The translations under genes and the position numbers were made by a program. Positions 6,007 through 12,562 of a stretch of DNA of 14,202 bases are shown here, piece after piece. The notes beneath the pieces are model-generated. The model saw nothing but the letters and a program-made list of their open reading frames with translations. It was not told the DNA's origin and made no database searches. The stretch's first letter is position 1. Each line of letters begins with the position of its first letter. Source of the DNA: an uncultured Bacillus sp. (GTDB taxonomy: Bacteria > Bacillota > Bacilli > Bacillales > Cytobacillaceae); the NCBI GenBank assembly GCA_937894355.1, contig CALCRD010000391.1:1-14202 (forward strand), written 5' to 3'.

Positions 6007-6119
6007 TGTCTAGTCCTAGGGCGCTACCTTGAGGCTCCAGTTAATTTCTTAAAGGAAGACAAAGGTCGACTTCTTTTAGGGCTAGAGTAGTGCTTGGTGC
6101 CCCTTACAAGCCCCTTCCA
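6007..6119. repeat. Decayed copy of the family-2 repeat
   Basis: Aligning this block with 5482-5600 shows the same landmarks in the same order: TGTCTAG versus TGTCTGG; CCTAGGGCGCT versus GGCTAGGGGCT; an AAAGG..TCGACTT core versus AAAGGTC..GACCTTT; TGCTTGGTGCCCCTTA versus TGCTTGTCGCCCCTGG; and AAGCCCCTTCCAC versus GAGCCGCTTCCGC. Many substitutions and small indels separate them. It lies between the sspF terminator and the ispE promoter, and no gene is visible in 5867-6229. Confidence 0.55.
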
Positions 6120-6154
6120 CAATAGCTGTTTAAAATAATGTGCAGAATCTAACG

Positions 6155-6182
6155 TTTTATACCGTCTTTTTTATGGTAAAAT
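6155..6182 (+). promoter_or_regulatory. Possible extended -10 sigma-A promoter for ispE
   Basis: TAAAAT (6177-6182) is preceded by TGG (6174-6176), an extended -10 arrangement. The -35 TTTTAT (6155-6160), 16 bases upstream, is poor. Confidence 0.4.
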
Positions 6183-6229
6183 AGGACAAAATATGAAAAT
6201 CGTCGAATTTTGTGAAGTAGGTGGGTATT

Positions 6230-7099
6230 TTGAAGCTTTTAGTAAAAGCACCGGCGAAAATCAATTTGTCTCTAGATGTATTACATAAACGTCCGGATGG
6301 ATACCATGAAGTTGAAATGATCATGACGACAATTGATTTAGCTGACCGTCTCGAGCTATCTCTTTTAGATAAGGATGAAATACATATTGTTTCACATAAT
6401 CGATTTGTACCGGATGACCATCGAAATTTAGCATTTCAGGCAGCAAAGCTACTTAAAAAACGATTCGGTGTAAAACAAGGGGTTACAATCGAGATTGAAA
6501 AAACAATTCCTGTTGCTGCAGGGTTAGCAGGCGGGAGCAGTGATGCAGCTGCAACTTTAAGGGGCTTAAACAAGCTGTGGAAACTGGGATTGTCCATCGA
6601 TGAGTTAGCAGAATTGGGTGCGGAAATAGGATCGGATGTCTCTTTCTGTGTATATGGTGGAACGGCGTTATCAAAAGGTCGTGGGGAAAAGATTACTGAA
6701 TTACCTGTGCCGCCAACCTGCTGGGTCATATTGGCAAAGCCTTTTATCGGTGTGTCTACAGCCGATGTATATCGTCGATTAGATTTAAAGAAAATGAAGC
6801 ATCCAGATACTAAAACGATGATTGAAGCGATTCATACAAAAAATTACAGTCAAGTATGTGACAATGTTGGGAATGTGTTAGAAGATGTTACTTTAAAGCT
6901 CCATCCTGAGGTAGCCCAAATAAAAGAACAAATGAAGCGATTTGGGGCTGATGCTGTTTTAATGAGTGGTAGTGGACCAACGGTTTTTTGTCTTGTTCAA
7001 CATGATTCAAGAATGCATCGAATCTACAATGGACTTAGAGGATTTTGTGATCAGGTATTTGCTGTAAGAATATTAGGGGACCGACATACTCTTGATTAA
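6230..7099 (+). CDS. ispE: 4-diphosphocytidyl-2-C-methyl-D-erythritol kinase
   Basis: IspE phosphorylates CDP-methylerythritol with ATP in the non-mevalonate isoprenoid pathway, supplying precursors for undecaprenyl phosphate and quinones. It is a GHMP-family kinase. Visible motifs are KAPAKINLSLDV (5-16), with the catalytic-region lysine and asparagine, RPDGYHEVEMIMTT, the glycine-rich ATP loop PVAAGLAGGSSDAAATLRG (about 94-112) and the C-terminal LMSGSGPTVF. I chose TTG at 6230, which follows AGGTGG (6219-6224) and gives 289 residues, equal to the B. subtilis protein. The in-frame GTG at 6221 lies within that ribosome-binding site and is rejected. The stop codon at 7097-7099 overlaps the control region of purR. 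Confidence 0.96.
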   Translation: MKLLVKAPAKINLSLDVLHKRPDGYHEVEMIMTTIDLADRLELSLLDKDEIHIVSHNRFVPDDHRNLAFQAAKLLKKRFGVKQGVTIEIEKTIPVAAGLAGGSSDAAATLRGLNKLWKLGLSIDELAELGAEIGSDVSFCVYGGTALSKGRGEKITELPVPPTCWVILAKPFIGVSTADVYRRLDLKKMKHPDTKTMIEAIHTKNYSQVCDNVGNVLEDVTLKLHPEVAQIKEQMKRFGADAVLMSGSGPTVFCLVQHDSRMHRIYNGLRGFCDQVFAVRILGDRHTLD

Positions 7100-7121
7100 A
7101 CCCGGATAATAATGGTATATT
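7092..7121 (+). promoter_or_regulatory. Candidate sigma-A promoter for purR
   Basis: TTGATT (7092-7097), an 18-base spacer and TATATT (7116-7121), with TGG just before the -10 (extended -10). The -35 lies in the last codons of ispE. The PurBox-like sites at 7098-7142 surround it, which would suit autorepression. Confidence 0.45.
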
Positions 7122-7142
7122 AACGTTAAAACATTCGGGTTT
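7098..7142. promoter_or_regulatory. Possible paired PurBox operator upstream of purR (or leader hairpin)
   Basis: Two inverted 13-base elements, AAACCCGGATAAT (7098-7110) and the reverse complement of 7130-7142 (AAACCCGAATGTT), each match 10 of 13 positions of the PurBox AWWWCCGAACWWT by my count. They are 19 bases apart, slightly more than the 16-17 I recall for known pairs. The same arms (AAACCCG/CGGGTTT) could also form a 7-bp RNA stem just before the purR ribosome-binding site. Confidence 0.45.
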
Positions 7143-7157
7143 TGGAGGTCCTTGTTA

Positions 7158-8000
7158 ATGAAATTCCGTCGAAGCGAACGTTTAATAGATATGGCATATT
7201 ATTTGGCCGATCATCCTCGGGAACTAGTGTCATTGACTTTTTTTTCGGATAGATATGGTGCGGCAAAATCCTCAATCAGTGAAGATTTAGCGATTATTAA
7301 GGAAACATTTGAACATAGAGGAATCGGTTCTTTGCAAACAGTGCCTGGAGCAGCCGGTGGAGTGAAATATTTTGTAAAGGTGAATGAGTTGGAAGCTAAC
7401 ACCTTTATTAAAGAACTTGGCGAGTTAATTGCTAGTCCTGAACGGCTTCTTCCTGGTGGTTATTTGTATATGACTGATATCCTAGGAAATCCCTCCATTG
7501 TGCAAAAGGCGGGTCGTTTATTTGCGTCTGCATATGCAAATGCAAATATTGATGTGGTAATGACTGTTGCTACAAAGGGCATCCCACTAGCCTATGCTGT
7601 TGCTAGTCAAATGAATGTTCCAGTGGTCATGGTCCGAAGGGATAGCAAAGTGACTGAGGGACCAACAGTTAGTATTAATTATGTTTCAGGTTCTACGAAG
7701 CGTATTCAAACGATGGTATTATCTAAACGCAGCCTAGCTGAAGGGTCAAAGGTCCTAATCGTTGATGACTTCATGAAAGCCGGAGGAACTGTAAATGGAA
7801 TGAAAAGCCTACTTGAGGAATTTAAAGCTCATTTAGCTGGCATTGCTGTTTTGGTTGAGTCGGAAAATATAGAGGAACGATTGGTAGATGAATATTTATC
7901 GCTCGTTAAGCTATCTCATGTTGATGTAAAAGGAAAAACAATCAGCGTAACCGATGGGAATTATTTCACTTTAGCTGGCAATATGTCTTGGGAAAAATAA
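7158..8000 (+). CDS. purR: Purine operon repressor PurR
   Basis: PurR is the PRPP-sensing repressor of purine synthesis and salvage genes in Bacillus. The 280-residue product has an N-terminal winged-helix DNA-binding domain (about 1-74; KFRRSERLIDMAYYLADHP and the helix containing GAAKSSISEDLAIIK). A type-I phosphoribosyltransferase-like domain follows, with the PRPP loop VLIVDDFMKAGGT at 199-211. In this family the domain binds PRPP rather than performing catalysis, and bound PRPP relieves repression. The ATG at 7158 follows TTTGGAGG (7141-7148) with 9 bases between. ridA follows 59 bases downstream and is probably cotranscribed. Nearby prs makes the PRPP ligand. Autoregulation is suggested by PurBox-like sites at 7098-7142. 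Confidence 0.96.
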   Translation: MKFRRSERLIDMAYYLADHPRELVSLTFFSDRYGAAKSSISEDLAIIKETFEHRGIGSLQTVPGAAGGVKYFVKVNELEANTFIKELGELIASPERLLPGGYLYMTDILGNPSIVQKAGRLFASAYANANIDVVMTVATKGIPLAYAVASQMNVPVVMVRRDSKVTEGPTVSINYVSGSTKRIQTMVLSKRSLAEGSKVLIVDDFMKAGGTVNGMKSLLEEFKAHLAGIAVLVESENIEERLVDEYLSLVKLSHVDVKGKTISVTDGNYFTLAGNMSWEK

Positions 8001-8059
8001 AGCAAGTACCTTAATACATAATAATATTTTCAATAATAATCAATTAGGGGGAAAAAGAA

Positions 8060-8434
8060 ATGAAAACAGTTCAAACAAATCAAGCTCCAGCAGCAATTGG
8101 CCCATATTCACAAGGGATTATCGTCAATAATATGTTATATAGTTCAGGTCAAATTCCTTTGACTCCAGAAGGTAATATGGTTGCGGGTGATGTTAGGGTT
8201 CAAACGCATCAGGTGTTTAAGAATCTTGAGGCAGTATTAGAAGAGGCAGGTGCTTCATTTGATACAGTTGTTAAAGCTACCGTATTTATTAAGGACATGA
8301 ATGATTTTGCAGCAATAAATGAGGTTTATGGAGAATACTTCACGATCAATAAACCGGCACGGTCAACAGTTGAAGTTGCCCGCCTTCCAAAAGATGCACT
8401 TGTGGAAATCGAAGTAGTAGCGCTCGTTATATAA
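8060..8434 (+). CDS. ridA: RidA/YabJ enamine/imine deaminase
   Basis: A 124-residue member of the RidA (YjgF/YER057c/UK114) family, which hydrolyses reactive 2-aminoacrylate and related enamines released by PLP enzymes. The family works as a trimer. The signature RSTVEVARLPKDALVEIEV is present; R101 corresponds to the substrate carboxylate-binding arginine and E116 to the conserved glutamate of the active site. The N-terminal KTVQTNQAPAAIGPYSQG is also typical. In B. subtilis YabJ was reported to be needed for PurR-mediated repression of purA by adenine, which makes the purR-ridA pairing meaningful. The ATG at 8060 follows AGGGGG (8046-8051). The last codons form part of the transcription terminator. 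Confidence 0.96.
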   Translation: MKTVQTNQAPAAIGPYSQGIIVNNMLYSSGQIPLTPEGNMVAGDVRVQTHQVFKNLEAVLEEAGASFDTVVKATVFIKDMNDFAAINEVYGEYFTINKPARSTVEVARLPKDALVEIEVVALVI

Positions 8435-8451
8435 TAACGGGCTTTTTTTTT
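8422..8451 (+). terminator. Terminator overlapping the end of ridA
   Basis: GCTCGTTAT (8422-8430) pairs with ATAACGGGC (8434-8442) with one G-U pair and a 3-base loop, followed by nine T residues. The left arm is the end of the ridA coding sequence and the stop codon is in the loop and right arm. Confidence 0.9.
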
Positions 8452-8554
8452 GCCTTTAGGCTGACCAGGGATAACATTATTATTAATGCTGAAATGATGA
8501 TAACTCTTAATATTATAAATAATTGCACTTTTCTGCATTCCGTTCACACATTTG

Positions 8555-8584
8555 CCAAAATTTTTAGAAAAAAGTTTCAAATTG
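8555..8584. promoter_or_regulatory. AT-rich box upstream of the spoVG promoter
   Basis: A nearly pure A/T stretch with A- and T-tracts lies directly upstream of the sigma-H -35. In B. subtilis a similar upstream AT box at spoVG stimulates the promoter and is bound by the repressor AbrB. The position fits; AbrB binding is inferred. The rest of 8452-8554 is AT-rich without a recognisable gene. Confidence 0.5.
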
Positions 8585-8585
8585 A

Positions 8586-8615
8586 GAAGGAAATTATATA
8601 GCGCTTGTTGAATAA
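8586..8615 (+). promoter_or_regulatory. Sigma-H promoter of spoVG
   Basis: GAAGGAAAT (8586-8594) and GTTGAATAA (8607-8615) fully match the sigma-H patterns RnAGGAwWW and RnnGAATww, with 12 bases between. spoVG of B. subtilis is a model sigma-H gene switched on at entry to sporulation. Confidence 0.9.
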
Positions 8616-8658
8616 TTTACATGATTTAATATCGGAAAAAGAAAAGGTGGTGCACATG

Positions 8659-8949
8659 ATGGAAGTGACAGATGTTAGACTACGCCGAGTGAACACAGAT
8701 GGACGCATGAGGGCAATCGCTTCAATTACCTTGGACAATGAATTTGTTGTTCATGATATCCGAGTAATTGACGGAAACAATGGATTATTTGTAGCGATGC
8801 CGAGCAAACGTACACCAGATGGTGAGTTTCGTGATATCGCCCATCCGATTAATTCGGGAACACGTGGAAAAATCCAAGAAGCAGTATTAGCGGAATACCA
8901 TCGATTAGGTGAATTAGAGGTTGAGTTTGAAGAAGCAGGAGCATCATAA
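8659..8949 (+). CDS. spoVG: SpoVG RNA/DNA-binding regulator (septation protein)
   Basis: SpoVG is a small conserved protein involved in asymmetric septation and cortex formation in Bacillus and in pleiotropic regulation in other Firmicutes, where homologues bind RNA and DNA. The 96-residue sequence begins MEVTDVRLRRVNTDGRMRA and is near-identical to the family core, with FVVHDIRVIDGNNGLFVAMPS and PINSGTRGKIQ. I take the ATG at 8659 because AAGGTGG (8644-8650) lies 8 bases upstream and because family members begin MEVTDVR. The adjacent ATG at 8656 would add one methionine at less suitable spacing. An in-frame TTG at 8605 lies inside the sigma-H promoter and is rejected. The gene is a separate transcription unit between two terminators. 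Confidence 0.97.
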   Translation: MEVTDVRLRRVNTDGRMRAIASITLDNEFVVHDIRVIDGNNGLFVAMPSKRTPDGEFRDIAHPINSGTRGKIQEAVLAEYHRLGELEVEFEEAGAS

Positions 8950-8968
8950 AAAAGATTGTAATAACACC

Positions 8969-9001
8969 AAGAGCCTACTTCAAAAGTATGGCTCTTTTTT
9001 T
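8969..9001 (+). terminator. Rho-independent terminator after spoVG
   Basis: AAGAGCC-TACTT (8969-8980) pairs with AAGTA-GGCTCTT (8984-8988, 8990-8996) with a single bulged T at 8989, a 3-base loop and a T-run to 9001. Confidence 0.9.
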
Positions 9002-9009
9002 AATCGAAA

Positions 9010-9195
9010 GGCTGTGTTAAAAGTAATTGTTGATTTTATTACCCCTGTTGATTGGAGCGGAAGGCACGCAGACTCCTGCAGGAGCACGAGCTGAGTGAGA
9101 CTTCGAAGGGAGGAACGACCGAAGGAGGCTCACGGGTGAGCCTGCGGAAAGCGAAGTGCCTGGAACGGAAATCAACAGACTAGTTTAAAAGAGCC
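9010..9195. repeat. Dispersed intergenic repeat (family 1), complete 186-bp copy
   Basis: The ends are imperfect inverted repeats, GGCTGTGTTAAA (9010-9021) against TTTAAAAGAGCC (9184-9195), 10 of 12 matching. A second perfect pair, CTGTTGATT (9045-9053) and AATCAACAG (9170-9178), and AGGCAC (9062-9067) with GTGCCT (9156-9161) enclose two strong hairpins: CTCCTGCAGGAG (9073-9084) and GGCTCAC..GTGAGCC (9127-9142). The interior is much richer in GC than its surroundings and has no credible reading frame. The right end recurs at 1-33. The element resembles a high-copy repeat I recall from Bacillaceae genomes. It occupies the spoVG-glmU gap. Confidence 0.85.
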
Positions 9196-9249
9196 AATCA
9201 AAAAAACACAATCCCCTAAAAATAACCTCCGTAGTAAACTTTTACCACT

Positions 9250-9287
9250 AAAATGAATGTCAACTGTTCCCTTCAGCTTCATTTTTT
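9250..9287. other. AT-rich hairpin between the repeat and the glmU promoter
   Basis: AAAATGAA (9250-9257) and TTCATTTT (9278-9285) form an 8-bp stem, with CTG/CAG able to pair inside, and a T-run to 9287. It could be a weak terminator, but no transcript clearly needs one here. Apart from this, the promoter and the repeat, I see nothing in 9002-9383. Confidence 0.3.
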
Positions 9288-9319
9288 CTTAACAAATATA
9301 TACACTTTGTCATCAATTC

Positions 9320-9348
9320 TTGAAATAAGCTTGTTTTTAAGATATATT
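9320..9348 (+). promoter_or_regulatory. Sigma-A promoter for glmU-prs
   Basis: TTGAAA (9320-9325), a 17-base spacer and TATATT (9343-9348); each hexamer differs from consensus at one position. It lies 36 bases before the glmU start. Confidence 0.65.
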
Positions 9349-9383
9349 TTTAATGGATAAAAAGGTAAATTGGAGGCTCATAC

Positions 9384-10757
9384 ATGTCAACTCGGTATGC
9401 AATAATTTTGGCTGCAGGTCAAGGGACAAGAATGAAATCAAAGCTATATAAAGTATTACACCCTGTTTGCGGCAAACCTATGGTTCAACATATCGTTGAT
9501 CAAATTTCTAAGCTTAACATAGACAAAGTAGTCACAATTATCGGTCATGGGGCGGAAAAGGTTAAGTCTCAGCTTGGAAATCAATGTGAATATGTATTGC
9601 AAGAGCAACAGTTAGGTACGGCTCATGCTGTTATTCAGACAAAAGAAATGTTAGCAGGAAAAGAAGGAACTACAATCGTCGTTTGTGGTGATACTCCATT
9701 AATTAAAGCTGAAACAATGGAAGCACTGTTTAAACAACATGAAGAGGCACAAGCAAAGGCGACTGTATTAACAGCAAATGCAACTGATTCAACAGGATAT
9801 GGTCGAATTATTCGTGATGAACAAGGTTTTGTAAACCGAATTGTCGAGCATAAAGATGCAACAGAAGAAGAGCGATTAGTAACGGAAATTAATACGGGTA
9901 CTTACTGCTTTGATAATGTGGCTTTATTTGCTGCACTTGAACAAGTATCAAATGATAATGTTCAAGGTGAGTATTATTTGCCAGATGTTATTGAGATTTT
10001 AAAAAAGCAGGGTGAAACCGTAACAGCTTATCAAACGGTAGCGTTCGAAGAAACACTGGGCGTGAATGATCGAATTGCTTTAGCGGAAGCGGAACGAATT
10101 TTGCGAAAGAGACTCAATGAAATTCATATGCGCAACGGTGTTACTCTTATTGACCCATTAACGACGTATATTGGTTCGGATGTGGAAATTGGTCAAGATA
10201 CGGTAATTTATCCTGGAACAATAATAACAGGTCAAACTGTGATTGGTTCCGAATGTGTCATTGGTCCAAATAGTGAAATCAAGAATTGTCATGTAGGCAA
10301 CGAAACTAGTATCCGTCAATCTGTTGCTCATGATAGCAGTATTGGTTCCCTTGTTAACATTGGTCCTTTTGCCCATATTCGACCAAGTTCTGATATTCAT
10401 GATGATGTGAAAATTGGAAATTTTGTTGAAATCAAAAAGACTATTTTTGGAAAAGGCAGTAAAGTATCCCATTTAAGTTATATTGGTGATGCTGAAGTCG
10501 GAAAAGATGTTAATATTGGTTGTGGATCGATTACGGTCAATTATGATGGTAAAAACAAATTTTTAACAAAGATTGAAGACGAAGTGTTTGTTGGGTGTAA
10601 TTCTAATTTAGTTGCTCCTGTTACGATTGGCAAAGGTTCTTATGTTGCAGCAGGTTCTACAATTACGAGTGATGTTCCAGAAGATGCACTTTCAATTGCC
10701 CGGGCAAGACAAGTTAATAAAGAAAATTACGTTTCAAAATTAAATAAAAAGAAATAA
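9384..10757 (+). CDS. glmU: Bifunctional GlmU: glucosamine-1-phosphate acetyltransferase / N-acetylglucosamine-1-phosphate uridylyltransferase
   Basis: GlmU acetylates glucosamine-1-phosphate and then adds UMP, giving UDP-GlcNAc for peptidoglycan and teichoic acid synthesis. The 457-residue product has an N-terminal Rossmann-like pyrophosphorylase domain (about 1-229) with LAAGQGTRMKSKLYKVLHP (9-27), QLGTAHAV (76-83) and the metal-binding D103 in VCGDTPLI. A linker helix precedes a C-terminal left-handed beta-helix of hexapeptide repeats (about 250-437) with H363 (SHLSYIGDAEVG), the expected catalytic base of the acetyltransferase. Length and motifs are normal (B. subtilis 456). The ATG at 9384 follows TGGAGG (9371-9376 region). 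prs starts 16 bases after the stop, indicating an operon. Confidence 0.97.
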   Translation: MSTRYAIILAAGQGTRMKSKLYKVLHPVCGKPMVQHIVDQISKLNIDKVVTIIGHGAEKVKSQLGNQCEYVLQEQQLGTAHAVIQTKEMLAGKEGTTIVVCGDTPLIKAETMEALFKQHEEAQAKATVLTANATDSTGYGRIIRDEQGFVNRIVEHKDATEEERLVTEINTGTYCFDNVALFAALEQVSNDNVQGEYYLPDVIEILKKQGETVTAYQTVAFEETLGVNDRIALAEAERILRKRLNEIHMRNGVTLIDPLTTYIGSDVEIGQDTVIYPGTIITGQTVIGSECVIGPNSEIKNCHVGNETSIRQSVAHDSSIGSLVNIGPFAHIRPSSDIHDDVKIGNFVEIKKTIFGKGSKVSHLSYIGDAEVGKDVNIGCGSITVNYDGKNKFLTKIEDEVFVGCNSNLVAPVTIGKGSYVAAGSTITSDVPEDALSIARARQVNKENYVSKLNKKK

Positions 10758-10773
10758 ATCTGGAGGGTCCATG

Positions 10774-11730
10774 ATGTCAAACCAATATTTAGATCCCAGT
10801 TTAAAGGTATTTACTTTAAATTCGAACATTGCACTTGCAGAAGAAATTGCCAAAGTTATCGGTGTCGAGCTTGGAAAGTGTTCAGTAAAACAATTTAGCG
10901 ACGGAGAAATTCAAATAAACATCGAAGAAAGTATTCGTGGCTGTGACGTGTTCATCATTCAATCAACAAGTTCACCAGTTAATGAGCATTTAATGGAATT
11001 ACTTATTTTAATTGATGCCCTAAAAAGAGCGTCTGCAAAAACAATTAATCTGGTAATGCCTTACTATGGCTATGCTCGTCAAGATCGTAAAGCTCGTGCT
11101 CGTGAACCAATTACTGCCAAGCTAGTTGCCAACCTACTGGAAACAGCTGGAGCAACTCGTGTTATTACATTGGACTTACATGCACCACAAATCCAAGGAT
11201 TTTTTGATATTCCGATCGACCATTTAATGGGTGTTCCAATCCTTGCTGAGTACTTTGAAAATAAAGATTATGATAAAGAGATTGTTATCGTTTCACCAGA
11301 CCATGGTGGGGTAACACGCGCTCGTAAATTGGCTGAACGATTAAAAGCACCAATTGCGATTATTGATAAGCGTCGTCCAAAGCCAAATGTGGCTGAAGTA
11401 ATGAATATTGTTGGGAACATCGATGGGAAAATTGCCATCTTAATTGATGATATTATCGATACAGCAGGAACTATTACACTTGCTGCCAATGCCCTTGTTG
11501 AAAATGGCGCAGCTGAAGTTTATGCATGCTGTACTCATCCAGTTTTATCAGGTCCGGCTATGGAACGAATTCAAAATTCAAAAATAAAAGAGCTTGTTAT
11601 TACGAATTCAATAAAACTTCCTGAAGAAAAGAACATTGATAAAATTGTTAACCTATCTGTAGCAGCATTACTAGGAGAAGCGATTATTCGTGTACATGAA
11701 GAACAATCAGTAAGTGTTCTTTTCGAGTAA
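10774..11730 (+). CDS. prs: Ribose-phosphate pyrophosphokinase (PRPP synthetase)
   Basis: Prs transfers pyrophosphate from ATP to ribose-5-phosphate, making PRPP for purine, pyrimidine, NAD, histidine and tryptophan synthesis. The 318-residue class I enzyme shows FSDGEIQINIEESIRG (41-56), the flexible catalytic loop YARQDRKARAREPITAK (100-116), DLHAPQIQGFFDIP (134-147) and the PRPP loop AILIDDIIDTAGT (221-233). B. subtilis Prs has 317 residues. Two ATGs are adjacent (10771 and 10774). I prefer 10774 because GGAGG (10762-10766) is 7 bases from it, but only 4 from the other, and because homologues begin MSNQY. No GC-rich terminator is visible after the stop, so transcription may run into ctc. 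PRPP links this gene to PurR upstream. Confidence 0.97.
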   Translation: MSNQYLDPSLKVFTLNSNIALAEEIAKVIGVELGKCSVKQFSDGEIQINIEESIRGCDVFIIQSTSSPVNEHLMELLILIDALKRASAKTINLVMPYYGYARQDRKARAREPITAKLVANLLETAGATRVITLDLHAPQIQGFFDIPIDHLMGVPILAEYFENKDYDKEIVIVSPDHGGVTRARKLAERLKAPIAIIDKRRPKPNVAEVMNIVGNIDGKIAILIDDIIDTAGTITLAANALVENGAAEVYACCTHPVLSGPAMERIQNSKIKELVITNSIKLPEEKNIDKIVNLSVAALLGEAIIRVHEEQSVSVLFE

Positions 11731-11778
11731 ATTTTGCATACTGATATTTGTCTAACTTTAGTTTTTTATCAAAAAAGC

Positions 11779-11804
11779 GTTTAGGCCTTCCTAATTTAGG
11801 GCAA
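11779..11804 (+). promoter_or_regulatory. Sigma-B-type general stress promoter of ctc
   Basis: GTTTAG (11779-11784), a 14-base spacer and GGGCAA (11799-11804) closely fit the sigma-B pattern GTTTAA-N12/14-GGGwAw. ctc is the classical sigma-B gene of B. subtilis. A start near 11812 is expected. Confidence 0.75.
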
Positions 11805-11837
11805 TTCTATATTGAAACCAGAGTTTAATTAGGAAGG
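11786..11837. other. Inverted repeat pairing with the ctc ribosome-binding site
   Basis: CCTTCCTAATT (11786-11796) is the perfect complement of AATTAGGAAGG (11827-11837), which contains the ctc Shine-Dalgarno AGGAAGG (11831-11837). The loop is 30 bases. The left arm lies within the sigma-B promoter spacer, so it would be present only in RNA that starts upstream. Confidence 0.6.
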
Positions 11838-11847
11838 TGAATAAATA

Positions 11848-12480
11848 ATGAATGCAGTTTTAGCGGCTAAAGCTCGGACAGAGTTTCATCAGTCAACCCT
11901 TAAAGCAATAAGAGATCAAGGCGATATTCCAGCTATTGTATATGGTGCTAAATTAGAGAGTAAGCCTGTTACCATCAATAGTAAAGATTTAACCAAAACG
12001 ATACAGACTAATGGTCGAAATGGGATTATCTCTTTAAAGCTAAATGGCGATAACTGGAATGTTATTTTAAATGAGTATCAAACCGATCCGATAAAGAAAG
12101 ATATCATTCATGTTGATTTTCTGACGGTGGATATGTCCATTGATATCCAAGTTAATGTTCGGATCCAGTTGGATGGCGAGGCTCCCGGAGTAAAGGATGG
12201 AGGAGTGCTTCAACAACCCCTTCATGAATTATCCATTACAACTATGCCAAACAATATTCCGCAAGAGATTCATGTTGATATCTCGCATTTACAGGTTGGT
12301 GAAAATTTGACTATAGCTGATATTTCTTCAGCGAATGGAGTCACAATCAACCACGATCAAGATGAAGTCGTAGTAACGATTCTTCCTCCTAAGGCGGAAG
12401 TAGAAATTAGTACGGGTGAGCAACAAGATGGCGGAATTCCTGACAACTTAGAGGGAAGGGAAACTAAGCCAACAGAGTAA
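11848..12480 (+). CDS. ctc: Ribosomal protein L25/Ctc, two-domain general stress form
   Basis: A 210-residue member of the bL25/TL5/CTC family that binds 5S rRNA in the large subunit. The N-terminal L25-like beta-barrel (about 1-92) contains GDIPAIVYGAKLESKPVTI and ends near HVDFLTVD. A C-terminal TL5/CTC domain (about 95-185) includes VNVRIQLDGEAPGVKDGGVLQQ and the IPQEIHVDISHLQVGENL block. The last 25 residues form an acidic tail, slightly longer than in B. subtilis Ctc (204 residues). The ATG at 11848 follows AGGAAGG (11831-11837). A sigma-B promoter lies in front, so stress induction is expected. Read-through from glmU-prs is also likely, but the inverted repeat at 11786-11837 may limit translation of that RNA. 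Confidence 0.95.
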   Translation: MNAVLAAKARTEFHQSTLKAIRDQGDIPAIVYGAKLESKPVTINSKDLTKTIQTNGRNGIISLKLNGDNWNVILNEYQTDPIKKDIIHVDFLTVDMSIDIQVNVRIQLDGEAPGVKDGGVLQQPLHELSITTMPNNIPQEIHVDISHLQVGENLTIADISSANGVTINHDQDEVVVTILPPKAEVEISTGEQQDGGIPDNLEGRETKPTE

Positions 12481-12491
12481 AAGAATAAAAT

Positions 12492-12524
12492 AAGACGTAA
12501 CCCTAGCCTAGGTTACGTCTTTTA
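12492..12524 (+). terminator. Rho-independent terminator after ctc
   Basis: AAGACGTAACC (12492-12502) and GGTTACGTCTT (12511-12521) form an 11-bp perfect stem with an 8-base loop. The T-run is short (ending TTTTAA), so termination may be incomplete. Confidence 0.8.
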
Positions 12525-12562
12525 AAGTTAATAAAAGCTGTAGATATATTAGGGGTGGAAGT

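Noticed and set aside
8326..8580. 84-codon minus-strand open frame across the ridA end and spoVG promoter region
   Set aside because: It crosses a clear terminator and promoter of the plus strand and has no ribosome-binding site or recognisable domain.
10158..10472. 104-codon minus-strand open frame inside glmU
   Set aside because: It lies opposite the hexapeptide-repeat region, whose periodic codons leave the reverse frame free of stops. No start signals or family features are visible.
11731..11785. Terminator between prs and ctc
   Set aside because: Only an A/T-only pairing (TTTTTT with AAAAAA near 11762-11776) is visible, with no GC stem, so I do not call a terminator.
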